A stretch of DNA of 64,000 nt from Asparagopsis taxiformis (lineage: Eukaryota; Rhodophyta; Florideophyceae; Bonnemaisoniales; Bonnemaisoniaceae), in contig JALQPE010002280.1 in assembly GCA_030407315.1 (NCBI GenBank), positions 1 to 64,000 on the forward strand, read 5' to 3'. Both the position numbers and the translations under genes were made by a program. Positions 45,004 to 54,979 of this stretch are shown here, in pieces. The notes under the pieces were generated by a model. The model was not told the origin of the DNA. It saw only the letters and a program-made list of their open reading frames with translations, and did not search any database. The first letter of the stretch is position 1; every line of letters begins with the position of its first letter.

Positions 45004-48000
45004 ATGGCTCCGAGACGGACTCCTATTCGAAAGAAAACCACAAGTCGTAGGACAAAGGCGAGATTCGATTCACTCAATGTGGCCAGTCCCAGTAAACAGC
45101 TTCCTGGGAAACTGCAGGGAGAAATCCGCAGCAGTGATGCAGCCTGCATGAACAAAGAAATCCCGAGAGGTAATGAGCTACGACGTGAGTGTACCACAGA
45201 TGACCTATTGGAGTCCCCAATCCCTATGGGTGACACAATAGAAGGTTGTATTGATGTGTACAGCAACAACGATGAAGCTGGAAGTGACATCTACGTAGCA
45301 TCGAGCACGCTAATGGAATCGGAAGAAGCAACCGGACGAGGTTCTGATTCCATTTCAACTGGAGGCCCGATAGACCGAAATGCTGGGGATGAAGCATGTG
45401 GTGATTTCAAGGCATTACTACAATGGCCTGCGATGTATGGGGCTCTTCAGCTGAGTGGAACTCAAAGAATGACAAGAGCCCACTATGAAGGTACCCTGTT
45501 CGGAATGAATTTCCGCAGAGATCCAAGTGAGCACGTCCCGTCGGACTCTGTGATGCGACAGAAGATACTACCATTCTTGAGGAAACACTGCTATGCAAAG
45601 AGCTGTGACATCGAGTTTCCGATAGACCTTCGAAAGAGCGGAGCAAGAGCTGCACAGCATCGAGGTGCAGTAGGAACCCGTGGAACAACAGATGACAGAG
45701 ACAATTGTGGAGGAATGGCGAAAGTTCGTATTGTACTCCCAAGCACATGGGCTCTGAAAGATGTCCAGACTCGACCAATCTTTAAAGCATTCCGCAGTGA
45801 TGCGAACAATCGAAGCTCGGAAGGAGAAAAATCAACCGCAGAGTGCAGCATTGAAGATTCGTTCATTGCAAAGTGCAGGAGGGGTGTTTTGAGCGACCCA
45901 TTCGTTCGCACAGCAGTTGTTCCCATTGACAGCGATGGGAAAAAGGGTTTGAAGCACATTTATGTACCTGATGGAACAGCAATTCGAATCCGATGTCATC
46001 CAGGAGCTCGTCAGGTTGCCGTCATCGAAAGAGCAAAAGGGTTCAGGAAGAATGACAGAGATGGTGGGAAACCGAAGAGGAGAAGAGTGGCGGTTACGTC
46101 GTTGTGGGAACTTCATGCTAGGACCATAGTTACCTATGAGGCTCGACACGACGGTGAGCATGATGTGCATGTCGAAAAATATCTGCAGCCGCGAATGTCA
46201 CATCTATTGGAATGGGAGAGGCAGCATGCTCTGCGAGCGATATCGCAATGTGTAATCGGAGCAGGAGCCAAGGGAAAAGGAACACGAGCTGGGGACGTGA
46301 TAACCGTTCTATTACCAATTGGAATGGAAGAGGGTGATATTGTTCCACACGTCGTATTGGTGAACAGGTATTTGAAAGAGCAGGTCGGAGAAGCATCCAC
46401 CATGTTACTTTGCTTTTCACCGGGCGCGAGCTTTGCTGAAGCCAGAAACCCGCCCGATAGACTAGGAAGCCCCAACTATGAAGAAATTCGTGTTTCAGGG
46501 GTGTTCTCGGATGGTTTCGGAGACCACAGGTCGCAATGGCACCCAGCGTCTCCGCGAGAAGATGCACCATGTTGGGGAAAGCTGGAGGATGGTCGAAACT
46601 ACTTTGTTTACCGATTTCTCCTTTACACGGATGACTTTGAACCATTCACAAGCAGGAAGGGAAGTTTTGGTGGATGCTATATGTTACCTCTCAATCTACC
46701 GCCTCGGAAAAGGGGAAGCTACCAAGCGGTTCGAGTGATTGGTTTGCCACCTCCGGGAGTGTCCACAAATTGTGTATTGCGATATATCGTTCAAGATATA
46801 GTGCGAGGAAGCACAGAGGGTTTCCCAACGAAAAATGCAGAGGGAGAAGATATTGTGGTATTTCTAGACCCAGTGGGGAGCATTGGAGACTATCCTGCAG
46901 TTTCACATACCCTGGATGTTCTTGGACACACATCAAACTCTCCGTGCCACATCTGCAGTTTCCGCAAATATGACCTGAGCAGTACTGGTGGCACGAAGAA
47001 TGCATACACTTCGGTAGTGAACGGGCAAACATCGACGCATGCCAGGAGCAAGTATCGGAATGCATCGACACGTAAGGATGCCACAGAAACCCAGCTTCGC
47101 ACTCTCGGACTGGCTGCAGAAGAAGGGGAAGATTTACCATTTCATGTCCTGAGCACTTCCTTGGAAGCAGTGCAGGAAGAAGTACCGAAGACGGAAAACG
47201 GAGTTTCAGTTGTCCCAGCAATTTTTGACCCGTACCGTTCCGCAGTGATAGCACCTGACCATCTATTGTCTGGACTGGCACAAGATGTACTGAACGCTTG
47301 TATTTCAGCTGCCAGCCCACGAATTCGAGAGGTAGCTGAATTGCAAATTCTGGGCGCTCTGAAGAAGTTCAGGATGGGAAGGCAGAACCGTTTATTTGGA
47401 ACCAACAATCTGCTTTCCATGAACATGAGTGACATATTCAGTGTGCTTCTGATAGCACCTATGGCATTCGAAAACGCAGCTCGAATGATGGATGGGAAAG
47501 GGGAAGGTCATCGTGAAAAATTTGATGGGGCCGTCAAACTAGTAGTGATGTTTCAGAAGCTGGTTTCGTGTATTAGTTTCATGCCCGTATGGTGGAAAGA
47601 CGGTCCCCATGAAGTAGAGACGGCTGACGGAGAAGGTGGCAGGAATGAATACATTCTGGGAAGAACTGTAGACTACGTGGAGACGTTGAATGAGTATTGT
47701 CGGAAAGTGAAGGGAGCAGGAGCACATTTGGACAAGCCTAATGTTCATCGTCTTGTCGAGTTTTGTGTTCATACGCTTCCTGCCTACGGCTCTGTGAAGC
47801 ACGTGCAGGAGCTTATATTCGAACGGATGCATCAGCCGCTGAAGAAAGGTGTGAGAATGTCCAATCACCAAAGCGAACAGCTTTCAGCGCTGGAATTAGT
47901 TCTTGCGGATGACTGGCAGACGAGAGTGGCCATTGTTTTGCGCGAAATCGGCATGGAGCCACAACATTGGTCCTCGTCCGAATGCTCTCAAATGGTCAAC

Positions 48001-48807
48001 GTTCTTTCACAGGAGCTAGGGAGAGAAATAGATGTGGAAGACGAGGTAGTGAAAAACTGCTTCCAGGAACCGGTTCTCCAGCTTCTCTCCCAGCGTCGAG
48101 GAAAGATATTGTCGGCGGATGGTGAAATTGTGACGTGGAGAGGGCATGGAGGTATATCTATTGACGAGGTCAAGGAGTACATGAATGGAAAATGTGATAT
48201 GGCAGAGGGTGCTGTAGGTGTTTTCAAACGGTTCTTTACCGAAAGGTACGGAAGCGGAACAAGCGGGTGTGGAAAGTATGCCGAATGGGTGAGAAGAGTT
48301 TCTAGAAGCACTACGACAGAGTGGGGAAGGAAAACAGTGCAGAGGTCTGGCTCTCTAGAATCAGGAGCTATCATCCATGCTGTTTGCCCTGAACAGATGA
48401 AATGTGAGGATGGTGCAACTTCACAAGCGATTCTGTACCCGGCGTCTCGTCTCACATCAGAGATAATGCGGGGAAGAATTAATTATGAACCGCGGTTTTT
48501 TATTGTTCTAGCGTTCTTTATCCTGAGGAACGAGAGTGCGAGAGATGAGCAAGGTACAGCTTATGGAGTTTGCCTGGGTTTGCAAAAAACTGATGAAGGA
48601 GTGTTCAAGGTCGAAGAGAGGCGACGAACAGTAATTGTGGAGATGAGTGAGGGAGTCACTGAGGTGTTTGGTATGCACTATTGCAATGGGAGTGTATGCG
48701 AATATGATGAGAACATGAGGGAGGTAAGGCACGGACCCGGACTGCTGGAGGGTGGAGAGATATATGCACTATGTAGGCGAGACGGATTTCCACCGAGGGC
48801 TGCATGA
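45004..48807 (+). CDS. Tnp2/Plavaka-like DDE transposase
   Basis: The 1267-residue protein has the layout of CACTA (Tnp2/Plavaka) transposases: a long N-terminal region, then a split RNase H-fold core. Candidate acidic residues are D543/D544 in LLYTDDFEPF, D629 in GDYPAVSHTLDVLGHTSNSPC, and E940 in LIFERMHQPLKKG with SNHQ downstream. The GH-x-x-x-SPCHIC segment is the Cys-containing turn that follows the second Asp in these families. The frame is open from end to end, and the start (AAGATGGCT) is in good context. It would cut at the CACTAC termini and insert with the 2-bp duplications seen for A and C. Family assignment rests on my reading of motifs and layout; the exact clade is uncertain. 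Confidence 0.75.
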   Translation: MAPRRTPIRKKTTSRRTKARFDSLNVASPSKQLPGKLQGEIRSSDAACMNKEIPRGNELRRECTTDDLLESPIPMGDTIEGCIDVYSNNDEAGSDIYVASSTLMESEEATGRGSDSISTGGPIDRNAGDEACGDFKALLQWPAMYGALQLSGTQRMTRAHYEGTLFGMNFRRDPSEHVPSDSVMRQKILPFLRKHCYAKSCDIEFPIDLRKSGARAAQHRGAVGTRGTTDDRDNCGGMAKVRIVLPSTWALKDVQTRPIFKAFRSDANNRSSEGEKSTAECSIEDSFIAKCRRGVLSDPFVRTAVVPIDSDGKKGLKHIYVPDGTAIRIRCHPGARQVAVIERAKGFRKNDRDGGKPKRRRVAVTSLWELHARTIVTYEARHDGEHDVHVEKYLQPRMSHLLEWERQHALRAISQCVIGAGAKGKGTRAGDVITVLLPIGMEEGDIVPHVVLVNRYLKEQVGEASTMLLCFSPGASFAEARNPPDRLGSPNYEEIRVSGVFSDGFGDHRSQWHPASPREDAPCWGKLEDGRNYFVYRFLLYTDDFEPFTSRKGSFGGCYMLPLNLPPRKRGSYQAVRVIGLPPPGVSTNCVLRYIVQDIVRGSTEGFPTKNAEGEDIVVFLDPVGSIGDYPAVSHTLDVLGHTSNSPCHICSFRKYDLSSTGGTKNAYTSVVNGQTSTHARSKYRNASTRKDATETQLRTLGLAAEEGEDLPFHVLSTSLEAVQEEVPKTENGVSVVPAIFDPYRSAVIAPDHLLSGLAQDVLNACISAASPRIREVAELQILGALKKFRMGRQNRLFGTNNLLSMNMSDIFSVLLIAPMAFENAARMMDGKGEGHREKFDGAVKLVVMFQKLVSCISFMPVWWKDGPHEVETADGEGGRNEYILGRTVDYVETLNEYCRKVKGAGAHLDKPNVHRLVEFCVHTLPAYGSVKHVQELIFERMHQPLKKGVRMSNHQSEQLSALELVLADDWQTRVAIVLREIGMEPQHWSSSECSQMVNVLSQELGREIDVEDEVVKNCFQEPVLQLLSQRRGKILSADGEIVTWRGHGGISIDEVKEYMNGKCDMAEGAVGVFKRFFTERYGSGTSGCGKYAEWVRRVSRSTTTEWGRKTVQRSGSLESGAIIHAVCPEQMKCEDGATSQAILYPASRLTSEIMRGRINYEPRFFIVLAFFILRNESARDEQGTAYGVCLGLQKTDEGVFKVEERRRTVIVEMSEGVTEVFGMHYCNGSVCEYDENMREVRHGPGLLEGGEIYALCRRDGFPPRAA

Positions 48808-48928
48808 TTTTTAGGGAAGAATAAAATGAATAACCAGATGCATCACATATGAATTGTACACTCTAGGGCGGTGGTGGATTGGTGCAAAGTAGTGGGGAGA
48901 GGATCTGAGAGGATGGAGGGAGGTATGC

Positions 48929-49456
48929 TTACAGCAAAGTCATCGTTACGATGACTTTGCTGTAAGAAAACGTTTCCATTACAGTGGCCAAGAATGTTTT
49001 ACCGGGTAAAAAAATCGTGGCAGCTGTAATGATTTGCTTTCTTACAGCAAAGTCATCGTAACGATGACTTTGCTGTAAGGAACCGTTTCCTTGCAGTGGC
49101 CGAAGAATTTTTTACCGGGTAAAAAATCAGCAAGAAATTTTACCGGGTAAAAAAATTGTGGCCGCTGTAATGATTTGCTTTCTTACAGCAAAGTCATCGT
49201 TACGATGACTTTGCTGTAAGAAAACGTTTCATTACAGCGGCCACAATTTTTTACCCGGTAAAGAAATCATGGCTACTGTAATGTTTTCTTTTCTTACAGC
49301 AAAGTCATCGTAACGATGACTTTGCTGTAAGAAAACGTTTCATTACAGCGGCCACAATTTTTTTACCCGGTAAAGAAATCATGGCTGCTGTAATGTTTTC
49401 TTTTCTTACAGCAAAGTCATCGTAACGATGACTTTGCTGTAAGAAAACGTTTCATT
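48929..49456. repeat. P2 palindrome array after the transposase
   Basis: Five 37-bp palindromes (TTACAGCAAAGTCATCGT, one base, complement) alternate with ACCSGGT palindromes and ATTACAGCGGCCA / TGGCTGCTGTAAT arms. The central base is T in two copies (48944, 49195) and A in the others. Confidence 0.9.
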
Positions 49457-50142
49457 ACAGCAAATTCATCGATAGTTAAGGTTAAGTAACCAACTTTAGG
49501 ATGTCCAGAGGACCTGCTCGTTGTAAGGAATAAGGAATATTGATCAACTGACGAAGAGGAAGCATTTTGAATCGACTAGGGTAGGAACGCAATGAGATTT
49601 GGTATGCAAGAAAACTGAATCGCAGTAGTGAATAGGTAGTTGAAATGAATTCATATTGATGTTCTTTGGTGTATTGTCCATTGGAGCACATTGAAAACCA
49701 TTTATATGATCACCGTTTAAATAGTCTATGAATCCTTTGCAGCCGAGTACGCCAATAGGAAGAAATTCAAGCAGTGGCCTGCACGGGAACCGTTCATTTG
49801 TGAGTAGCAAAAGTTAGTGTAGAAATGAATTTTTCAGACTTGTAGGAGAGGTGGATCGTAGTAAATGTATAAAACTCACGTAGAATCGATTGATAGGAAT
49901 CAATGGTACGGAAGAAGAAGCGAGGTGGAGAGTGTGGATGAAATAGGTTGTTGGAATATGAATGATAATTGACGTGGTGAGGTAAACGGGTTCGATTGCA
50001 TTATATGCGCTAGAGGTACATACTATTAGGTGTAGATTGATGGAAAGGGCTAAACGCTTTGTGGAGGTATCAGGATCAGGTAGAGTCAGAGGTGCTGAGC
50101 GGGTGCAGCGTAAGGTTCATCAGGACTGAACGTAGGTAGGGA
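49457..50142. other. Intergenic region upstream of the first ParB-dioxygenase gene
   Basis: No gene supported. It presumably holds the promoter for the gene at 50143. Confidence 0.4.
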
Positions 50143-53100
50143 ATGTCTTGTCCGGACAGTATAAGAGAGGAAGCTGAGAGACGGGAAGCGCACTCGGAGG
50201 TACCACAATTGTGGATTTCATCGTCTACACAACATTTGAACAGAGAACCGATTGAACGAACTGAGATTGCAGGGATTACAATGGGAGACAATAGTATCAT
50301 GAATACTACAGCGGAGAAGAGCAATTCTCCTTCTGCTGAAGAGAAAAGCATCACTATTGCTCAGTACAGCTCTTCTAAAGTGCAAGTTGATCCTCGCAAA
50401 GTGAAATTTCCGACAGTGACCTCCCGTTTGGTGCGACCGGGTCGTGTAAACGAACTGGCCAGCATTTTCATGGATAGAGGTTTCTCTACCACTGGAACTA
50501 TGATTACAGTCTGCAAAATGGAAGATAACGAAGGAGACGAGTTTTACTGCATCGATGGCTCTCATCGCATAGCTGCTCTGCAACTATGCCTGGAGAAGTA
50601 CTCAGGAAAGAACAGGGATTCCTTGGAATTGGTTTGGGTACAACAGTTGATTGCGCCGAACGGGCGTCTAATTTTCGATGCGCTGGAGGTTCTGAAACTG
50701 TCTCTCGAAGCCAATATACAAACTCACGATGTCGCTTCTGTGAGCATTGCCGACAATGTGTGTGCGGTCATAGAGTTTCTCAGGTTTTCCAACCAGATGG
50801 ATCTTCCTGTTGTCCGGCTTATTCCTATTCTGAAAGAAGTGAGCTATATTCTGCCGTCCGACAGGAACCGTTCGGAGAACTCGTATAGGCAGTACATCAA
50901 CATTGCGAAGGGGTTCAATCGCACAGACAGCGTTGCTTTCGTGTACTGGAGCTCTATCCCTAGCGTTTACAATGCTTTGGATAGGAACAGAGAAATCGAG
51001 GATGCAAGAACCGAGGGAAGAGATCCGGACTTTTCTCGAATTGACTCTGCCGATATGTACGGGTGCGTGCTCGATCTTGTCAATAACGCAATATTCCGCA
51101 ATGGCACGGACGGACGCGGGACGCGCGATAAGGAGTGGTTCCAGTGGTTTGTGCTCGAGATGACAGCGTCGTGGACAAGGATGAGGAGGAAGAGAGGACT
51201 TGTCAGAAATATCGGAAGCGGAAGTCCGTTCACGATGCGCACTTGGCTACTGGCTCTGTTGGCCATCTATGATATGGCAGAGGTCGTCCGCAAGTGGTTG
51301 AACTCTGCAACGATGGAGGAATTCGTGCGAACGGATTTGGCAGCAGAAAACGCGAAGGAGGTCGGGGATAATGATCATCGCATTGGAGAGCGCATTGTAT
51401 TCGTCCTTGTCGACTTTCATGACGACGTGGTAGACAGTAGCAGTCTGAGAACCAAGAACGGGATGTTTACAAACAGTTTTTACGACAAACTGGAATATGC
51501 TACCGGGACAAAGGCAATGCAGGAGACGAAAGCGGAGGAGGAGAGGGAACGGAATCGCATGACCCCCGGAGAAATAGAAAAAGCACTTGTTGATGGCGCC
51601 AAAGCAGAAGACGAAGAAGCACCTACTGCCGCAGAACAGGGAAATAATTCTACAGAGAAGGAAACTGTGGAAACTTCTGGTCCTGTTCAAGCAGAAGAAG
51701 GAGTATCTGCCGAAGCCCAAGCAGAGCAGGAAGTTTCTGCTGTTGTGGAGGAAGAACAGGAAATTACTCCAAATGTGGTGGCTGAAGAAGTGATTCCTGC
51801 TGTCGCGACGAAAGCAATAGAAGAGGCACCTCTGAGCACCCCGAAAGAAGCAGAAGACCGTCCTGCCGCAGCAAAAGAGGGAGGACAGGAACGTCCTGCC
51901 ACGCGTCTTGCAGCAGCTGAGAAGAGGGAAGCAGAACGTCTTGCTGTTCTCCAAAAAGAACAGGAACGTCTTTCAGCTTCAAGGGCAGAGCGGGAAAGTC
52001 GTGCCAGGGATAATTCGCCGGGAAGGATTGTCAGAGAAGATCTTCCTCAGGGAAGGAAACAAAGCGGCGATACGCAAAGTCTGGATATCAACTTGGACAA
52101 TAGTGGTCGCATGGACATAGACACGCCTGGACAACAAGCTGGAGATGCGCAGAACCGCTCTGTGATATTGAAACTTCGAATCAGGACACCAGAAACTTAC
52201 AGCACTAGCCCGGCCGAAGTGGACAAGGAGAATTCGGGAAGAAGCAGGAGTTCTGGTGGAAGCGGCGATGAAAACGAGTCCAGGTTGGATAAGAAGCGAA
52301 GAAGGGAAGATACTAGCGCGAAGTTTTCTGAGCCCAATACGCCGGATGACAACATTGAGATTGGGCCTCCCCGGGAAAAGAAGAGTAGAGTCAATGCAAG
52401 AGAACGAACGACTGGAGAAGAAGCACCACTCTTCACTGACGAGCAAGAAAACTCCCTTCCAGACCGCACATTCGCAGAGGACATACCTGAGAAGCTGCCT
52501 TTATGCGTTCCTTCCAACTCGAGAATGAAGTATTATATCACAGAAGAAGACATTGATACAATCCGGACGGAGATAATGGAAGCAGCTGCAGGCTACTCTA
52601 CTTTGGTATGTCCCCTCGGTTCTTGTGAAAGCCAACAATACTTCAGCTACCAGAGAAGAATGATCGACGAGCTTGGTTACGTGGTGTTGCAAGACATTTT
52701 CTCTTCTACTACAGTGGGAGCAGCTACGCACGAGTTATTCACACAGATGGCCAGCACATTCCAAGGTACTACAAGTGGCTCAAGTGCAAGTCAGAAGAAC
52801 CCGTGGAAACCACTTCGACCGAAAGACAGCACTGGTGTATTCAAGACGGACCGGAAAAGCATCTGCGATGACCTTGAGCAAGAAAGCGCGCGGCAGTACA
52901 GGAACAAGCTGATTCTGGAGCTAGGTAAGGCGATTTGTGCGGAGAACCTGAAGCTCGGGTTTGGAAGAGAAGAAGCGGTGGTCTTTCCAGAAACGGGTCT
53001 TCGTCTGATTTTGACCGCAGAAGGTAGTCAGGAGCAACTTATGCATACCGATGTTCCCGTCCGTGAGGGAACTGGAACTGGTCCTCTCAACTCGCCATCA

Positions 53101-53403
53101 TATTTCATGATGGCTGCTGGTGCGGATGGGTTCATCATTCGTATCGCCAAGTTCAGCCATGTGTGCCTAAGTCATCCAGCGAAAGAAAAGTACCGCGTGC
53201 CAGTGACGAACGTGCGCATCCCACCGTATTCCCTGCTTGTATGCCGAACGGACGTGTATCACGGAGGAATGGGATTCGCGGAGGGTCGTTCTTCGGTGAG
53301 GTACCAGCATCCTATCCGGTCCCATCTATCACTGCGAACTTCCAGGGAGAAGTTGCTACAGCCTCCCTTCAATGTCAACTACTGGGAGCGTTTAGATATC
53401 TGA
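50143..53403 (+). CDS. ParB-like domain / 2-oxoglutarate-Fe(II) dioxygenase fusion protein (intact)
   Basis: The 1086-residue product has a ParB-like N-terminal domain: RLVRPGRVNELASIFMDRGF, then the DGSHR motif at 138-142, and a helical second half to about residue 430. A long charged linker follows (Glu/Ala-rich repeats at about 465-640, Lys/Arg-Ser-rich to about 770). The C-terminal domain (about 790-1086) carries dioxygenase ligands H968 and D970 in LMHTDV, H1040 in DVYHGGMGF, and R1059 in PIRSH. Arg and His spacing agrees with the two paralogues. The enzyme would oxidise a substrate using O2 and 2-oxoglutarate; DNA bases are the inferred target because the partner genes methylate DNA and ParB domains bind DNA or nucleotide. 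It lies between two P2 arrays, on the same strand as the transposase. An alternative start is at 50281. Confidence 0.8.
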   Translation: MSCPDSIREEAERREAHSEVPQLWISSSTQHLNREPIERTEIAGITMGDNSIMNTTAEKSNSPSAEEKSITIAQYSSSKVQVDPRKVKFPTVTSRLVRPGRVNELASIFMDRGFSTTGTMITVCKMEDNEGDEFYCIDGSHRIAALQLCLEKYSGKNRDSLELVWVQQLIAPNGRLIFDALEVLKLSLEANIQTHDVASVSIADNVCAVIEFLRFSNQMDLPVVRLIPILKEVSYILPSDRNRSENSYRQYINIAKGFNRTDSVAFVYWSSIPSVYNALDRNREIEDARTEGRDPDFSRIDSADMYGCVLDLVNNAIFRNGTDGRGTRDKEWFQWFVLEMTASWTRMRRKRGLVRNIGSGSPFTMRTWLLALLAIYDMAEVVRKWLNSATMEEFVRTDLAAENAKEVGDNDHRIGERIVFVLVDFHDDVVDSSSLRTKNGMFTNSFYDKLEYATGTKAMQETKAEEERERNRMTPGEIEKALVDGAKAEDEEAPTAAEQGNNSTEKETVETSGPVQAEEGVSAEAQAEQEVSAVVEEEQEITPNVVAEEVIPAVATKAIEEAPLSTPKEAEDRPAAAKEGGQERPATRLAAAEKREAERLAVLQKEQERLSASRAERESRARDNSPGRIVREDLPQGRKQSGDTQSLDINLDNSGRMDIDTPGQQAGDAQNRSVILKLRIRTPETYSTSPAEVDKENSGRSRSSGGSGDENESRLDKKRRREDTSAKFSEPNTPDDNIEIGPPREKKSRVNARERTTGEEAPLFTDEQENSLPDRTFAEDIPEKLPLCVPSNSRMKYYITEEDIDTIRTEIMEAAAGYSTLVCPLGSCESQQYFSYQRRMIDELGYVVLQDIFSSTTVGAATHELFTQMASTFQGTTSGSSASQKNPWKPLRPKDSTGVFKTDRKSICDDLEQESARQYRNKLILELGKAICAENLKLGFGREEAVVFPETGLRLILTAEGSQEQLMHTDVPVREGTGTGPLNSPSYFMMAAGADGFIIRIAKFSHVCLSHPAKEKYRVPVTNVRIPPYSLLVCRTDVYHGGMGFAEGRSSVRYQHPIRSHLSLRTSREKLLQPPFNVNYWERLDI

Positions 53404-53656
53404 TGAAATTAGTTCTTAATAGCATTCTATGGCAGGCATCAAGGCCGCCTTCAAGTAAACGATGAAAGTTAGGCTAGTACATGACGTTTGCGTATGTAGA
53501 CGGGTCGAGAGATATACAATACTCAATTTAATATGAGAAGGGGAGGAAACTATGGTGGGCACTACTAGAATAGAACAAGGTAATATCGCAGTCGTCTTTG
53601 GTTACAACATTGAGGTGAGGAAGGCTTACAGATGATGCAGTTTCGCTGGGGTGCTG
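53404..53656. other. 3' flank of the first dioxygenase gene
   Basis: No gene. It leads into the P2 array. Confidence 0.4.
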
Positions 53657-54065
53657 ACAGCAAAGTCATCGTTACGATGACTTTGCTGTAATGATTTGAT
53701 TTCTTACAGCAAAGTCATCGTAACGATGACTTTGCTGTAAGAAATCAAATCATTACAGCGGCCACAATTTTTTACCGGGTAAAAAATTCTTGCTGATTTT
53801 TTTACCCGGTAAAATTTTCTCACCACTGTAATCAAACCTTTCCTTACAGCAAAGTCATCGTAACGATGACTTTGCTGTAAGCATCCCGGGTAAACGGCTT
53901 CGGCTGTAAGCGGTTGGGAGTTTCGTCCGTCTCCCACCCTGGGAAGGGTGAGAAGGGAAGTGTGGAGCCGGGAACATCGTACAACGATGGTTTGGACGAC
54001 TGTTGACGGCTCTGGGGAGCACTCTGCGTCGTGCAAGCCTGGTTTGCGCTGGCTGCACTACCTGG
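53657..54065. repeat. P2 palindrome array with foldback arm
   Basis: Three 37-bp palindromes (first at about 53657) and ACCSGGT palindromes. A right arm follows (53885-54060; TAAACGGCTTCGGCTGTAAG, CTCCCACCCTGGGAAGGGTG) that is the inverted counterpart of arms at 34270-34330 and 35110-35170. Confidence 0.85.
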
Positions 54066-54979
54066 TATTGAACGGTTCTGTGCGCAAAGTTTACTCATGA
54101 AGGAGTTAGGGTGTTGTGTACCACACCAACCATAGTTACTAACATTTGCAGTGTACTCTAGTGATGTAATTATTATTCTAGTTTCTAGCTATACAATGAT
54201 ATTAAGTAAGTCAGATGTGCACAGAGCATGGTCTAAGCCTAGCACGGTAGAGAAAGATGGAAGAAAGATTGAAGGGTAGGCATGCAGAGGTATGAAGGCA
54301 GCAGTATGTGTAGACTATGGCAGTGGTAAGAAAATATTTCATGCACCAAAGGGTGGGTAGAGTGACATTAGAGAGGTGGTGTGTAGGGGGAAGGTAGGTG
54401 GAGATGATGAAGGAGGACAACAGAAACGAGAGCGAGGGTTGAGACCAACGGCTTACAGATGGAGCAGTTTACCAGGGATGCTTACAGCAAAGTCATCGTT
54501 ACGATGACTTTGCTGTAAGGAAAGGTTTCATTACAGTGGCCATGATTTCTTTACCCGGTAAAAAAATTCCTGGCCGCTGTAATGAAAACGTTTTCTTACA
54601 GCAAAGTCATCGTAACGATGACTTTGCTGTCAGGAAACAAAACATTACAGTGGCCATGATTTCTTTACCCGGTAAAAAAATTCCTGGCCTCTGTAATGAA
54701 ACGTTTCCTTACAGCAAAGTCATCGTAACGATGGCTTTGCTGTAAGGATCCTTGGTAAACTGCCTGAGCTGTAATTGTCGTACAACGAAAAGTGATGTGG
54801 AAGGTTCGGATTGGTCAACCGCTGAATATCATTACCAGGGTGTATACTAATAGGAATATGTCAGATCTCTAAGTTTCGCCTATCTTACTCAGCTTACGCA
54901 GCAAAACAGCTTGTCGTTCAGATCTTCTTCTCTCTTTCTCAATCTTTCACTCTTCGTTTGTCAATCACTCACCAAAGCA
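54066..54979. repeat. Intergenic region with a second P2 array (54480-54750)
   Basis: 54066-54475 has no gene. 54480-54750 carries three P2 palindromes with the usual ACCSGGT units. The roughly 230 bases after it should contain the promoter of the gene at 54980. Confidence 0.75.

Noticed and set aside
48929..49456. CRISPR-like look of alternating repeats and spacers
   Set aside because: The repeats are palindromic foldback units, the spacers are themselves repeats, and the context is eukaryotic transposon DNA without cas genes.
48808..49456. P2 arrays as simple transcription terminators
   Set aside because: Arrays also occur before genes and as doubled foldbacks, and eukaryotic pol II genes do not need such hairpins. 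Kept only as an open possibility.
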